This document shows, piece by piece, positions 33,471-44,422 of a DNA stretch of 64,000 nucleotides. Numbering within the stretch: the stretch's first letter is position 1; every line of letters begins with the position of its first letter. Both the position numbers and the translations under genes were made by a program. Origin of the DNA: Hymenopus coronatus (lineage: Eukaryota; Arthropoda; Insecta; Mantodea; Hymenopodidae); assembly GCA_030762935.1 (NCBI GenBank), contig CM060883.1, forward strand, positions 29,506,501 to 29,570,500. The letters are read 5' to 3'. The notes beneath the pieces are model-generated. The model saw nothing but the letters and a program-made list of their open reading frames with translations. It had not been told where the DNA came from and searched no databases.

Positions 33471-33762
33471 GGGGTCTCGGAGTTGCATGGTAGGGAAAAA
33501 GGATGGTCTCTGGTCCCTTCGTCCTGCGGCGTGGTGGTCTCCCGGCTCCCAGCCATCAGAGGGAAGGCTTGCCGGAGGTACTACCGCTACCGGAAAGTTA
33601 CAATCTGAAATTGGTACGGACCCTGCCCTCTGCTCTGTCGTCCTTGGTTCGGCCACCCTCCTCTCCTCTTCCCTCATCCTCCTTCCTCCCGAAAGTTACC
33701 GCGGTAGAGGCATAGTTACAAAAATCATCTAGGTCGGCGTGCTGAAACCCCGCCGCGACCCT
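33459..33762 (+). repeat. GC-rich element related to repeat X
   Basis: A GC-rich island. The segment with AATCTGAAATTGGTACGGAC and CCTGCCCTCTGC resembles repeat X at 50.4 and 55.0 kb (AATCTGAAAATTGAAGAG, CCTGCCATCTCTCTGCC). It may be the 3' body of SINE I or a separate element. The open frames on both strands look like by-products of GC content. Confidence 0.45.
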
Positions 33763-33900
33763 ATATTAATAACTCCCAGTTAATTATATTACGAATCTTT
33801 CTATTCTTGTATTTATTTTCTCTATCTGTAATTAACATTTATTATACACCTCTTTAAATTCACTATATTATTATATATTTTTTCAGTATATCTTATTTCC

Positions 33901-33994
33901 CAACCCGTGGGCGTAATGGTAGTACACCTGCCTCTGAAGCGACAGACTGGGTTCGATTCCCGACACCAGCGTGGATTTTCCCCCACTGGAAGAA

Positions 33995-34031
<37 letters not shown>

Positions 34032-34170
34032 TCTCTCTCTCTCTCTCTCTCCTTTCACTTTAACTAACCCGCGGAAGGGAAATTGCAGGATCTTCCTTGT
34101 CTGAACGTTGAGGTCGGCTTATGGCGTCTTCCACAATTCCGTCATGGCTATTGACCGACATGGGTTAAAA
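33901..34170 (+). mobile_element. tRNA-derived SINE family J with a CT microsatellite
   Basis: The head CGTGGGCGTAATGGTAGTAC reads as an A box and CTGGGTTCGATTCCCGAC as a B box. It is followed by CCCCACTGGAAG and a (CT)n tract (about 33998-34051), then TTAAAAGTCCGC. Confidence 0.7.
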
Positions 34171-35210
34171 GTCCGCACCTTATTTTCTTGTCGTCTGTTC
34201 AATTGTCTTATAGCGTTTTGATACGTCTTCGCGTGCGAATTTTGCTAACTCCAAAATCACACAGTTTAAACATATGCCCTGTGCATAATAGTTGGAAGTA
34301 AATTTAACACTACAATTTGGTTGAAAACGGTACAGAAATGAATAAGAAATTAGATGGATATTCTTCCATAAATGTTCGATCCTTACTTCTCGTGTGAAGT
34401 TAAAAGTTCTACGTAGTTCAAGTGACAAATTTAATCACCCATATCAAATTTGGCTAAAATATGTTTAAAATTAAGGTGTTAAGATACTTAAGAGGCTACT
34501 AATCAAGTAACCTGAATATCTTCCAGCAGACGTAAAAGTCCTGAAAACTCCGTTATCTAAAAAAATACTACAAAGATATACGCCGATAAGTGATAAGTTT
34601 AAAACTTTTTCTATGCAAACATTTTTTTTTTTTTTTGTATTTTCTTATATGATATCTGACTTTGTTTTCAACAAATTATTTGAATTGACAGACACAAGTC
34701 GTAGAATTGAGCCGTCATTGAAGAAATTTCAGTAAAAACGCACCTGATGGCTTAGATATTATTTACTGTCAGATCGTGCCTTTCACATTAATTTCAATTA
34801 AAATAACAAAAAATGTACAATATTACAGGCATATAACAATGGGTAGAAAGAAAGCCTTCGCTAAAACATAATATTGTGTGTATTTTTCTATGGATCAAAA
34901 TTACAATTTCTTTTTAACTAATTTGGCAGCCAAATTGTTTTTAAATTGGAGACGAATGCTTTTTGAAGTCATATTGCACAAAACACAGGTCAGCGGTTTG
35001 TGGGTTATACCATGCGTTCAGACTATGACAAAAACTACATAGGAATAAGCATCGCAACACACCAATAAATGGCGTTTGCCGACACATGGATATATTTTAG
35101 CAGCAAATAAAGCAAATATGGCGATCTCAAAAATACCCCTAATTCCTGCATGAAGTGGCCTTGAAATTACAAATAAATAAAAACCGAAATTTGATAAAGT
35201 AATATTGTTA
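34171..35210. repeat. U6-locus spacer downstream of U6 copy 2
   Basis: Matches other spacers: GGATATTCTTCCATAAATG (compare 41.91 and 43.94 kb), GATCGTGCCTTTCACATT, and CAGCGGTTTGTGGGTTATAC. A T run lies at about 34621-34637. No gene seen. Confidence 0.65.
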
Positions 35211-35260
35211 AAAAATGTGGAACGCTTCACGATTTTGCGTGTCATCCTTGCGCAGGGGCC

Positions 35261-35300
<40 letters not shown>

Positions 35301-35317
35301 ACCGCCGAAGCGAGTAC
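35211..35317 (-). ncRNA. U6: U6 snRNA, copy 2
   Basis: A full 107-nt U6: start GTACTCGCTTCGGCGGTAC at 35317, canonical CATATACTAAAATTGGAAC, ACAGAGA, AGC and the 3' GCGTTCCACATTTTT, with T6 as terminator. The RNA itself looks functional. However, its promoter is split: a long TA run sits at the TATA position, but the PSE-like block now lies nearly 390 bp away because of an insertion (about 35366-35681). Transcription is probably lost or weak. Confidence 0.95.
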
Positions 35318-35340
35318 GGAGAAAGGGTGCACTTTGCCGG

Positions 35341-35342
35341 TA

Positions 35343-35366
<24 letters not shown>
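35341..35366 (-). promoter_or_regulatory. Expanded TA run at the TATA position of U6 copy 2
   Basis: A (TA)12-like run starts 24 bp upstream of the RNA start, replacing the normal TATATATA. It runs straight into 20 T, the end of the inserted element. Confidence 0.7.
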
Positions 35367-35382
<16 letters not shown>

Positions 35383-35681
35383 TTATAATGGTGTGGCCCC
35401 GCCTCCGCCACACCTGGTGACGATCATCCGAAGGGGATCTACATCGTCTCCCCTACCATGCACTAGCTACACTACAGTGATGGGTGGGAAGATTGGGTGA
35501 AGGTGGTGTCTGGTACCGCCGAAGCAAACCGAATATTAGTGGGTGTTTACTAAAAAGACGCCTACATACAAGGGAGTATGCAGACAGAGTGGGGAGTAGG
35601 TGCTGGCCTTTGCTGATGCCCAGACCAGGACCTATTGTTAATGGTGGTATTTCATGCTCATGCTAAAGGAGATAGGTTAGG
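35366..35681 (-). mobile_element. Insertion in the U6 copy 2 promoter
   Basis: About 320 bp of foreign sequence. On the minus strand it ends in poly(A) that abuts the TA run, and the duplicated TATATATA lies on both sides (35341 onward and 35682-35689). It contains GGTGTGGCCCCGCCTCCGCC and CCCAGACCAGGACC. It behaves like a retrotransposed sequence with the same orientation as U6. Its source is not recognised. Confidence 0.7.
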
Positions 35682-35737
35682 TATATATACAACAGTAAGG
35701 TAGTTAAAGTATCCAGTATTACGGCTAACATTAATTA
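35682..35737 (-). promoter_or_regulatory. Displaced promoter of U6 copy 2
   Basis: TATATATA (35682-35689) and the PSE-like block (35703-35737: GTTAAAG...CCAGTATT...CTAACATTAATTA) are in normal spacing to each other. They are separated from the RNA start by the insert. Confidence 0.75.
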
Positions 35738-36362
35738 TTTAATTTCTCGAATCACGTTTAGAAAGAACCAATGACGCTTATATGAACAGAAACTCCACAA
35801 CATCATTATCATATTTATGCACACTAAAACAATTTTGTTTCTATTCAAAATCCACTGTTTGTGAACCAAATAAAAAGGTTCTCGCATGTATGCATTGCTT
35901 ATAGTTGTCATTTCTAAGGCATAGTATTTATGTTGGGCAACACAATTATATTTATGATCATCTGCGGCAAAAGAAAGTTTTGGTAAACTATTCAGTAATA
36001 AAACCGACCGAAATTGTATTTTTCTACTTTAGTTGGAGTGTACAGTCGCTAACTTGGAAAAACAACACATTTCTATATTAATGTTTTCATATATGCAAAC
36101 ATGGTAGTTAGCTTTACAAGAATGACTCCGTAACATAGGCCGTACGAATGGTTCTCAAACAAGGGTTAGAACATTCCTGTAATACAGGAGAGATAAAGAG
36201 GAAGTTAAGTTCTACCTCCTTAACAGAAAAACTAAAAGTGTTATATTACCACTATTACTGCTATCCCTTATTTTTATATCCCTCCCACAAAATATGAGAG
36301 CTTATTGTTATTTTTGTTTTCGTTTTGTTTCGTAATCGGCTTACCTTCCCCGTATTTGTAGG
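35738..36362. repeat. U6-locus upstream spacer
   Basis: Homologous to 40.87-41.48, 52.73-53.3 and 58.28-58.85 kb, with blocks GGCAAAAGAAAGTTTTGGTA, TTTAGTTGGAGTGTACAGTC and GACTCCGTAACATAGGCCGT. No gene. Confidence 0.7.
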
Positions 36363-36662
36363 ACTGACACCCCTCTAAGACTTACAAGCCAATGCCTAGC
36401 GGTCAGAAGCCTATAGGGGAGCTCGAAACCACATATTGGAGAACCTGTTACGAGGAGTCGTCCCTAGCCAGGCATGAGCATGAGGAAGTGGATGATATGA
36501 AATATAAGCGAAGTTGATGATAGGAAAGGTGATGCTGGAGCAATTGGTGGAATGAGTGGCGGGGAAACCGGAGGACCCGGAGAAAACCCGCACAGACGCC
36601 GCTTCATCCACAAATCACACATGCAGGTGCTTGGGAGCGAACCCAGGCCGCCTGGTAATGTA
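36363..36662 (-). mobile_element. SINE family G, copy 1
   Basis: Minus strand: the head is incomplete but has CCTGGGTTCGCTCCCAAG as a B-box-like word. A body follows with TTTTCTCCGGGTCCTCCGG and CTCATTCCACCAATTGCTCC, and an end with GGTGTCAGTCCTACAAATAC. Shares long blocks with the plus-strand copy at 37.4 kb. Confidence 0.75.
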
Positions 36663-36925
36663 TAATGTGTAGAAAATTGAAACAATTTACATTTTAGCGT
36701 ATAACAAGTTTTTGTATTCATTTATTTATGTTTTGTTTTCCTGTATAAAAAGGGCACTATTTTTCAACTTTTGTACATATGTTTGTGTGTATGTTGCAAA
36801 TGCAATAAATATGGTGATCTGAAAAACGTAATGGCGAAGCCCTGAATTTTCATCGTATGAAATACTGTATAAATTAATATGGACAAATAAGGATTAGATA
36901 AATTTTGCTAAAAGCAACTTTGTCA
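36663..36925. repeat. U6-locus spacer before U6 copy 3
   Basis: Ends with the same block seen before other copies (GGCGAAGCCCTGAATTTTCA; GGATTAGATAAATTTTGC). Confidence 0.6.
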
Positions 36926-36948
36926 AAAAATGGGGAACGCTTCACGAT
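36926..36948 (-). pseudogene. U6 snRNA, copy 3, 3' stub only
   Basis: Only the last ~23 nt remain (plus strand AAAAAATGGGGAACGCTTCA then CGAT), with one substitution in ATGTGG. It joins an HTR 3' fragment within a shared AT. The rest of the RNA and its promoter are gone. Confidence 0.85.
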
Positions 36949-37118
36949 CACTTTAGCCTATGGTACTCCCTTATTTCCCTTCTACATACAAGGAAGCAAG
37001 TAAGACTATTTCTGCTAATTTTTTCTCGATTAGCATGAAGTAAATAGAAGCATAAGCTTTTTAACAATAATTTGTTACAGAGATGTAGAAAGTCATGTGA
37101 ATGGAACACTTCAGTTTT
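36948..37118 (+). mobile_element. HTR repeat, 3' fragment in U6 copy 3
   Basis: Starts CACTTTAGCCTATGGTACTC and ends GATGTAGAAAGTCATGTGAA. It is followed by a TA run and 18 or more T (about 37125-37162), a composition like that at U6 copy 2. Confidence 0.75.
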
Positions 37119-37127
37119 ATGTATTTA

Positions 37128-37164
<37 letters not shown>

Positions 37165-37440
37165 TATCGGTCATGTTAAATGGGATAGACGTTTACTTAT
37201 TTCGTTGTGTTGTTCATTTGTTTTGCTGTTTGTATCTGCAAATCCTACCACACTTCGGAGTATTATTCCTCTTGCTAATACGTTTGCTTAGACTTCTATC
37301 TTTCTTTCATTCCTTTCTTCTTCCCTACCATCCTTCGTTTCTAGCTCCCATCCCTCCTTCCTCCCTTCTTTCTTCTTTCTTTGCTTATTATTTACGATCC
37401 TGAAAGCCAGATGCTCTCATTAAAGGCAGTACATTAATAT
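37119..37440. repeat. TA/T run and U6-locus spacer
   Basis: A TA run followed by a T run, then spacer matching 41.45-41.63 kb (GGGATAGACGTTTACTTATT, AGCCAGATGCTCTC). The open frames crossing it are low-complexity artefacts. Confidence 0.55.
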
Positions 37441-37700
37441 AGGGCGCATGTGGGATTTGTGGTGGACGAAGGGGTGTCTGGGGGTCTTCGGGCACTCATT
37501 CCACCAATTGCCCCATCATCACCTTTCCTATCATCCACTTCGTCATGTTCATACCTGGCTACGGACCGACCCCTTGTAACAGGTTCTCATTCTGTGGTTT
37601 CGTGCCGTTGGCTCCCCGACAGTTCTGACCCCTAGTCATTGGCTTGTAAGTCCTAGTGGGATGTCAGTCCTATGAATAAGGGGAGGGTGAACCGGTTACG
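37441..37700 (+). mobile_element. SINE family G, copy 2 (5' truncated)
   Basis: Starts at GGCGCATGTGGGATTTGTGG. Shares CTCATTCCACCAATTGCCCC, CACCTTTCCTATCATC and the GGATGTCAGTCCTATGAA end with copy 1. Confidence 0.75.
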
Positions 37701-38260
37701 AAACGAAACATTAACGTAGAGTCCTCAGATTTATTCGGCCAGTCGTCCACGCATGGCACAAATACTAGGTAGCGAGTTTATCACACATTGCCTCCATCAA
37801 AGGATTAGCGAACAATGAGCAAAAAGGGGGACTGGGTGTCAACAGTTTCGAAGTCACCTTAGTGAAATGGGATGTGTAGCATACCTTTCCAATACTTACA
37901 TTTGAACATTCGCTTGCCTCTCGTAAACTGCAATCGCAGCATTTATACTGATAAGTAACGTATTCTTCCACTTCGGAAGTAGAACTCAACCATGCAAATT
38001 TTGTGATCGGTGATCGCTTCCATCTGCGTGAAAAGAGCACACAAAATGTCCTGCTGAAAAACAGTTCTGCCCCGGCCAGTATATCGACCTATTCATGAAC
38101 TCGGCAACGCATGCAAACCAAGGTTCAATACCGCACCCCCTTTGAGGCAAGGTGCTCGTTCAACTAATAATACGTCATGCATTTAAACCCGCTATGCTAA
38201 AGGTCGGACAAATCTGAAGCCCAGTATAAAGATGGCTGCAGTAGCATACATATTTTTCTT
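37701..38260. other. Unassigned sequence
   Basis: A minus-strand frame of 91 codons (37765-38040) has no motif I recognise. Around 38100-38160 a weak tRNA-like word occurs (minus strand GGTATTGAACCTTGG). Nothing firm. Confidence 0.35.
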
Positions 38261-39611
38261 TCTTTTTAAATAAAACTCCTTTCATTATACTGCGTTTCTT
38301 TCAGGTCCTTGTTTTTTATCTCCTTCTTTACTTAACAGTTACGCGCATTATGCTAATAAATATTTCAGTTAATTTTACATCCTTTTCTGGTGATTTATTG
38401 TTTTGTATTTCTTTATATCTCATCGTTGGCTTATATATCTTACTAAAATAACACACATTTAAACATATATCATAATAAAATCTGAAGAAAAGTTGCAAAA
38501 AAAATGATTGAATTAAGTACAATAGAGTATAATATACGTAGATATCCTTTCACAAATTTTTTATCCTAAACTTCTCGTGTGAAAACATTTACGCACCTGA
38601 GTCAGAACCACATTTGTGGATGCAATCGAAAATTCTGTAAAACCGGTTTAAAATAGGTTTAGTTAAGATAAAGGACCTTCGAATCGAGAGGCCTGAATAT
38701 TTCCCAGCTGCGGCAAAGGTCCTGGAGACTCTGCTAGCCAAAGGTCATACTACAAAAGAGGGCAGTAAACAGTGAAAATAGGTCCAATGTTTTTTTGTTA
38801 TTTCTCTCCTTGGTTTACTTTTGTGGTGTTTTGTAATATTCTATTTGCTCCTGAAGATAATTAACAAATTATACTATGATGTAAATTGTTTGTATAAAAA
38901 CACATTTATAGGAATGAATCTACATCTACATTATGCACTCTGTGTTGCGCACTGATTTTGAAAACATTCGGAACTCTCTGCAGTAAAGAGAGGAAATTAG
39001 CTCATCTTTTACTGGAACACATATGAATATAGAAACACTCACATTTAAAAACCATTTGGCTTCATTGATTCTAAATGCAGACGAATGTGTTTCAACATTC
39101 TATTTTAAACAGAGGTTTCTCAAATTTAGCATTTTCTAATATAAATTACCTGATTTTTCAAAATCTGTTGAGGATAGCACAATGAAATTTTAGGATAATA
39201 AAAAACAGCAGCTTCATGTCTTATATAACTATATTAGTAATAATAAGATGGTTAGTTAATTTTTTAAAAAAATACATACCTGTGGATAACATTCCAGATA
39301 AAGTTCATCATTAGCAAAGTAATTTTAAATTTCCTTATTAAAACATTACAGCCTAATTCTAGTTCATTAAAATGTTGAGGTTTTAATCCATATTACATAA
39401 AAAATCCACTCGTAGCTCTTAAACGGTAAAATATACGTTGATAATTAACATGACGACAGTTTCCATCCTTTAATGCAATTTATATGCATTTTACACTATG
39501 TACATAAGATACATAAAATCAATATATTAAGTAGCAAATAATATGTGGTTCTAAAAATAAAGCCGTTAACATTTTAGTAAAAACGTTTTTGACTTTGACA
39601 TTATATGTTAC
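38261..39611. repeat. U6-locus spacer
   Basis: Homologous to other spacers by ACTCTCTGCAGTAAAGAGAG (compare 50.79 and 55.32 kb), CTGTTGAGGATAGCACAATG (compare 50.96 and 56.63 kb) and AACCGGTTTAAAATAGG. No gene seen. Confidence 0.65.
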
Positions 39612-40160
39612 AGGTCGCGCGCCAGTTCTTGACGTACATTTTTAAATGAGAGGTTAGATGCGAGTCACGTACTCACCTTTACTGCAGTATTGATACACAG
39701 AAGCAGGAACGGCAATCAGATCTTGTGTACGTTATTCTCATGCAATGGTGCAGTCATTACAAAGCAAATATCACACTTCCAGTGATTTTCTCTCAATCTT
39801 GGTTGCTGCTTACACTGCACTTTGCAACTAATTTTCCCGAATTTCTTCTATTCCGACATTTCTCCCTCGTCTTCTTAATTGCTGTCATTTTCATTAATAA
39901 CTAAGCATCTCTCGTTAAAAAAATGGCAATGGCAGTAACCCGTAACGCTTACACTTTGCACTCAACTGTACGCTGTGTATTCTCGAAACGTAATCATGAG
40001 GAAGCAGAGCTGCTTGTTATCGTATCATAAACTATTTGTTGACCTGTTTATCAAGGGTTGGCTAGCTCATTGTACCTTCGCTAAAGGTCATTCGTCTAGT
40101 TGGAACGAGCAGTGTACACCAGATCACGCCTTACACAGCAATTTCTGTTACAACTAAAAA
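39612..40160. repeat. Dispersed repeat K, copy 2
   Basis: Starts AGGTCGCGCGCCAGTTCTTG. The first ~100 bp and the last ~110 bp (GCTGCTTGTTATCG...TTGACCTGTTTATCAAGG) match 1141-1330. About 290 bp between them are absent from copy 1. Confidence 0.6.
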
Positions 40161-40679
40161 AATAACATTAAAAATTAGACAGTGCCTACATTCACATAAA
40201 AGTATTATTTTCTAAAATATTGCCCAAAAATTGAGAATTAGTGGAATTTTCATTCAGTAAACAACAAAAGCAACAAAAAAAGTCTTATACGCCAAATCAT
40301 GCAAACATAATCATGTTTCAGTTTTCAGCAATTACAAAAACGTTATAAATTGTTCTGTATTAATTTTGGCAGCTGTAATGTTTTAAACTGGAGTAGAATG
40401 CCTTTTACAGTGATATTGTACAGAATTAAAAGATATACATTCAGTGGGTTGAGAGTTATATCTTGTGTATTCACGGAAGTAAATTTACGTCAGAATAAAT
40501 TCCGCAGTAGGGAACATATTTATAAATGACGTTTACGGATTAAACTCGTTGATAATTTTTACCAGCGAATGCAATAGACATTGTGACCTCAAAAACGCAA
40601 AGGCGAAATCATGAATTGTCATTGAAATATTATCGGCAAATAAGGATTAGATAAAAGTTGTTAAAAGCAACTTGGACAA
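40161..40679. repeat. U6-locus spacer downstream of U6 copy 4
   Basis: Same block order as upstream of 42.9 and 52.5 kb: GTTTCAGTTTTC, GGCAGCTGTAATGTTTT, CAGTGGGTTGAGAGTTATAT, AACGCAAAGGCGAAATCATG. Confidence 0.7.
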
Positions 40680-40729
40680 AAAAATGTGGAACGCTTCACG
40701 ATTTTGCGTGTCATCCTTGCGCAGGGGCC

Positions 40730-40760
<31 letters not shown>

Positions 40761-40786
40761 GGTATATGTACCGCCGAAGCGAGTAC
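40680..40786 (-). ncRNA. U6: U6 snRNA, copy 4, apparently intact
   Basis: A full 107-nt U6 starting at 40786, with 5' stem-loop GTACTCGCTTCGGCGGTAC (4 bp, U-G, then GC-UUCG-GC). ACAGAGA, AGC and the 3' stem-loop are unchanged, and the terminator is T7. It carries CATATACCAAAATTGG, i.e. T26C against the canonical CATATACTAAAATTGG, shared with copies 5 and 7. It has a full promoter in normal spacing, so it is a good candidate for an active gene. U6 pairs with U4, then with U2 and the 5' splice site, and holds the catalytic metals of splicing. Confidence 0.96.
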
Positions 40787-40810
40787 AAACGTTACTGTCC
40801 ACCTCGCAGG

Positions 40811-40866
40811 TATATATACAACTCAAACGTTGTTAAAGTTTCCGGTATTTCCGCTAACATTAATTA
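40811..40866 (-). promoter_or_regulatory. U6 copy 4 promoter
   Basis: TATATATA at -25 to -32 (40811-40818) and a conserved PSE-like block at -46 to -80 (40832-40866; plus strand GTTAAAGTTTCCGGTATT...CTAACATTAATTA). The block is conserved in all seven U6 flanks here while the sequence between it and the gene drifts. This is the layout of a type-3 Pol III promoter. Confidence 0.85.
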
Positions 40867-42125
40867 TTTAGTTTCTCAAATCTCATTTAGAGAGACTCAA
40901 TTGCGTTTACATAAACATAAACAAAACAACATCGTTATTATATCTATATAAACTATAACCATGTTTATTCTACTACAAATTTTATGCTTTTGAATGAAAT
41001 AAAGTATCACTCGCATTTATGCATATTCTTTAATTACCATTCCTCAATATTAGTATTTACGTTTGTCGACACAATTATTTTTATGATAATCTGCCGCAAA
41101 AGAAAGTTTAGTAAACTATACAGTAATAAAACTAACCGAAATACTGTGGTATTTTTCTATTTTAGTTGGAGTGTACAGTCGGCTAACTTGACAAAACAAC
41201 ATATCTATGTTAATGTTTTAATATATGCTCGCATGATGGCTTTTCGTGCAGGGCTCCGTAACATAGGCCGTACCTGTAATTCTCAAACAAGGGTTCGAAC
41301 ATTCTGGTAGTAAACGAGAGATATGAGGAAGTTAAGTTCTACTTCTTTAGAAGAAAAACTAAGCGTTTTATATATCTACTATTACCACTATCCCTTATTT
41401 TTATATCCCTTCTACAAAATAAGAGAGCTTATTGTTATAACTATGTCATGATTATTCAGTTAGACGTTCATTTATTTCGTTGTAACTTTCATTCGTTCTG
41501 ATTTATTTTGTTTTGCCGCTTGTACTTGTCCATATTGCGCCTCCTTATAACACGTTAGATCTCTTTACATTTTTATTTTATGTATTTATTTACCGTCCTA
41601 AATAGCCAGAGACTCGCTTTAGTACAGTACATTTTATCTCGATTAGTCTCCATTTATTATACTGCGATTCTACCGTATCCTTAGTTTTCACATCTCTTCC
41701 TTTACTTAACATTATGATCATGCTGTTATTAAATAATTCAGTTATTATATTTTATTTTCTATGCTTATTTGTTTTCTGTGTTTTGTTATCACGTCGTGGG
41801 CTTTTATTTTTAAATAAAATAACATAGTTAAAAGTATATGTTGGGCATAAAAGTTTGAAGTATATTAATTTATCTGAACTATATACAAAAACTTTGATAA
41901 AATAGATGGATATCCTTCCACAAATGTTCGATTCTTAACTGCTCATATGGACATTTTTACGAACTAGAGTTGAAACAATTCGTGGATACAATTCAAATTT
42001 CTGATAAATTCGTTTATTTAGATAAAGTACCTAGCTTAAATTTTGAACACATTCAAGTCGTGTCAAAAGTTCTGGAAACTTTGCTAGCTAAACCAAATAC
42101 TTCCAAATAAGAATACAATCACTAC
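40867..42125. repeat. U6-locus spacer (reference unit)
   Basis: Together with the flanking U6 copies this gives the cleanest unit, about 2.2 kb from copy 4 to copy 5. Internal conserved words: TTTAGTTGGAGTGTACAGTC, GGCTCCGTAACATAGGCCGT, AACAAGGGTTCGAACATTCT, GGATATCCTTCCACAAATGT. No gene recognised; small open frames are not shared between units. Confidence 0.7.
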
Positions 42126-42320
42126 CGCTTAATTTTCCTCAGGCTTGAGGTTCTTTTACTTGCCGTAAATCTATGACATGGGACCAACGTCTTTACTTCC
42201 CTTCCACAGCCATGCTAAAGATTTTTACGCCCGAAAAAAATCCATCGTCCTCCGCCGGATTTGACCCCGCGATCTTGGGGATATGAAGTTACCATGGTAA
42301 CCATTACACCACGGAGGGTG
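42126..42320 (-). mobile_element. SINE family A, copy 2 (3' truncated)
   Basis: Minus strand head CCTCCGTGGTGTAATGGTTA, B-box word GGGGTCAAATCCGGCGG (one change weakens it), body CGATGGATTTTTTTCGGGCG. The last ~70 bp of the family are missing. Confidence 0.85.
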
Positions 42321-42898
42321 ACTATGTTGTAGTGTATGTATATGCATTCAGTAGAACTATTGAAATTAACGGAGGCACATAATATGTGAAGATTAAAAAA
42401 TTAAGCCGGCATTGAAAAAAATTAGTTAGAACATACTTGAGTGTGGATTTATTTGCCCAACCAGTACATGTAATTTAAATTATAACTCAGAAATATATAC
42501 TACAAAATTTATTATCTAAACTTCGCCCGAGAACACTGAAAAATAGGGTATCTTCATACATTAAAAACAAAAAGAGCTTGCAAACTGTATTTATGTTTCA
42601 GTTTTCTGCACTTTAAACGTCACAATTTCTTCTCTGCATTAAATTGACAGCTATAATATTTTTAAGAGTCGAGTGCATTTTGCAATGATATTGTACAGCA
42701 TTTAAGCAAACATATGCAGCGGTTTGTGAGTTATCATGTGTACACACTTAGAAGAAAATCTATTTCAGAATAAACCTTGCAGCAGATACACTTTGATACA
42801 CTTAGCAGCAAAGGCCGCAAAAAACGCAAAGGCGAAGCACTAAAAATTAATTTCGACTTTTAAAGATTAGATAAAACTCTGTAAAGTCAACTTTGGCA
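42321..42898. repeat. U6-locus spacer downstream of U6 copy 5
   Basis: Blocks GTTTCAGTTTTCTGCAC, CAGCGGTTTGTGAGTTATC and AACGCAAAGGCGAAGCACTA, closest to 52.2-52.5 kb and to the inverted 46.2-46.6 kb. Confidence 0.7.
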
Positions 42899-42948
42899 AA
42901 AAATGTGGAACGCTTCACGATTTTGCGTGTCATCCTTGCGCAGGGGCC

Positions 42949-42979
<31 letters not shown>

Positions 42980-43005
42980 GGTATATGTACCGCCGAAGCG
43001 AGTAC
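42899..43005 (-). ncRNA. U6: U6 snRNA, copy 5, apparently intact
   Basis: Full length, starting at 43005 and ending with T6. Same sequence as copy 4, including T26C. Promoter complete. Its immediate 3' flank (GTCAACTTTGGC) is nearly that of the inverted copy 6, so these two are close relatives arranged head to head about 3.1 kb apart. Confidence 0.96.
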
Positions 43006-43029
43006 AAAGGTTAATACCCATCTGGCCAG

Positions 43030-43085
43030 TATATATACATCTCAAATACAGTTAAACTCTCCAGTATTGCACCTAACATTAATTA
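43030..43085 (-). promoter_or_regulatory. U6 copy 5 promoter
   Basis: TATATATA at 43030-43037 (-25 to -32) and the PSE-like block at 43051-43085 (-46 to -80). Confidence 0.85.
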
Positions 43086-44101
43086 TTTCATTTCTTAAAT
43101 ATCATTTAGAGACAGTCAATTACGCTTAAATGAACATATACAACACAACATCGTTATTATATTTATATAGACTATAACCATATTTATTCTACAATAAATT
43201 TTATATTTGTGAACGAGATAAAGGATATCTCGCATTTATGCGTAGCCTATAATTGTCATTTCTTAATATTTGTATTTACGTTGGTCAACTCAATTATACT
43301 TATGATAATCTGCAACAAAAGAAAGTTTTAGTAAACTATACAGTAATAAAACTAACCGACTTTATTGTTAAGTTTTACGTTCATTTACTTCACATTACTG
43401 TACTGTTATTTTTGTGTCCGTCTGACAAAATAGAAGACTTTATCGGGTTATCTACATCATATTAATTGGGATAGTTTTAGTTTATTTTGTTTTATCTTTC
43501 ATTCGTTCTGACTTGTTTTGTTTTGCTGCCTGTATTGCCCCATACAACACGGTTGATCTCCATACATTATTATTTTATGTGTTTATATATAATTATTTAC
43601 GGTCCTAAATAGATACTGATTTTAAGGAGAGCACATTCTATTTCCATCAGTCTCCATTTATTATACTGCTATTCTATCTAATTCTTATATTTCATATCTC
43701 TTCCTTTCCTTAACATTTATGATCATTTTGACCTTAAATAAGTCAGTTTATTATATTTCCTTTTCTATACTTATTGGTTTTGATATCTCGTCGTTTGATA
43801 TCTCGTCGTTTGATATCTCGGGTTTTTATTTCTCAATAAAACAATACAGATTTAAATAAATATGTTTGGCATAATTTTGAAGTATATTCACCAACAATTT
43901 TATCTGAAATATATACAAATATTATAGTAATACAGATGGATATCCTTCCACAAATGTGCGATCCTTAACTACTCGTTTGGAAGGTTTTTACGCACCAGAG
44001 TTGAAACCAAATTCGTGGATACAATTCAAATTTGTCTAAAATTCGTTTAAATAGGTTTGTTTAGTTAAAGAAACTTGACCAAAATATTGAATACTTCAAA
44101 G
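43086..44101. repeat. U6-locus upstream spacer
   Basis: Homologous to 40.87-42.1 kb but with a deletion between TAAAACTAACCGA and TTTTACGTTCATTTA. There is a short direct triplication of GATATCTCGTCGTTT-like words at about 43786-43820. Confidence 0.65.
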
Positions 44102-44277
44102 TCGTTAGAGCCATTTTTGAGAAAATAAAATTTTCGAAAAACGTTCCATGTAAAGGGTAGTATGGGGTAGGGGAATTCTTCTCAAAATCTTTGTGTCGTA
44201 TCCCTGGAAGATTCTAAACTTAAATACCAAGTTTCTTATTTTAACGACTTTTCGTTTTTGAGTTATCGTGTTCACAG

Positions 44278-44329
<52 letters not shown>

Positions 44330-44422
44330 CTCGGTGAAATCTCGGTATCGAATTTTTTGTTGAAGTGCAATACCTTCTCAATACACTATGTACATACATA
44401 GTACGCGTAGAGAAACTAAACA
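44102..44422 (-). mobile_element. HTR repeat, hairpin half
   Basis: From GTCGTTAGAGCCATTTTTGA to the hairpin with an extra ACAT (ACTATGTACATACATAGTAC). A pure CA tract covers 44279-44328. Confidence 0.8.

Noticed and set aside
33438..33732. Overlapping GC-rich open frames on both strands
   Set aside because: Open frames in several registers on both strands reflect few stop codons in GC-rich repeat DNA.
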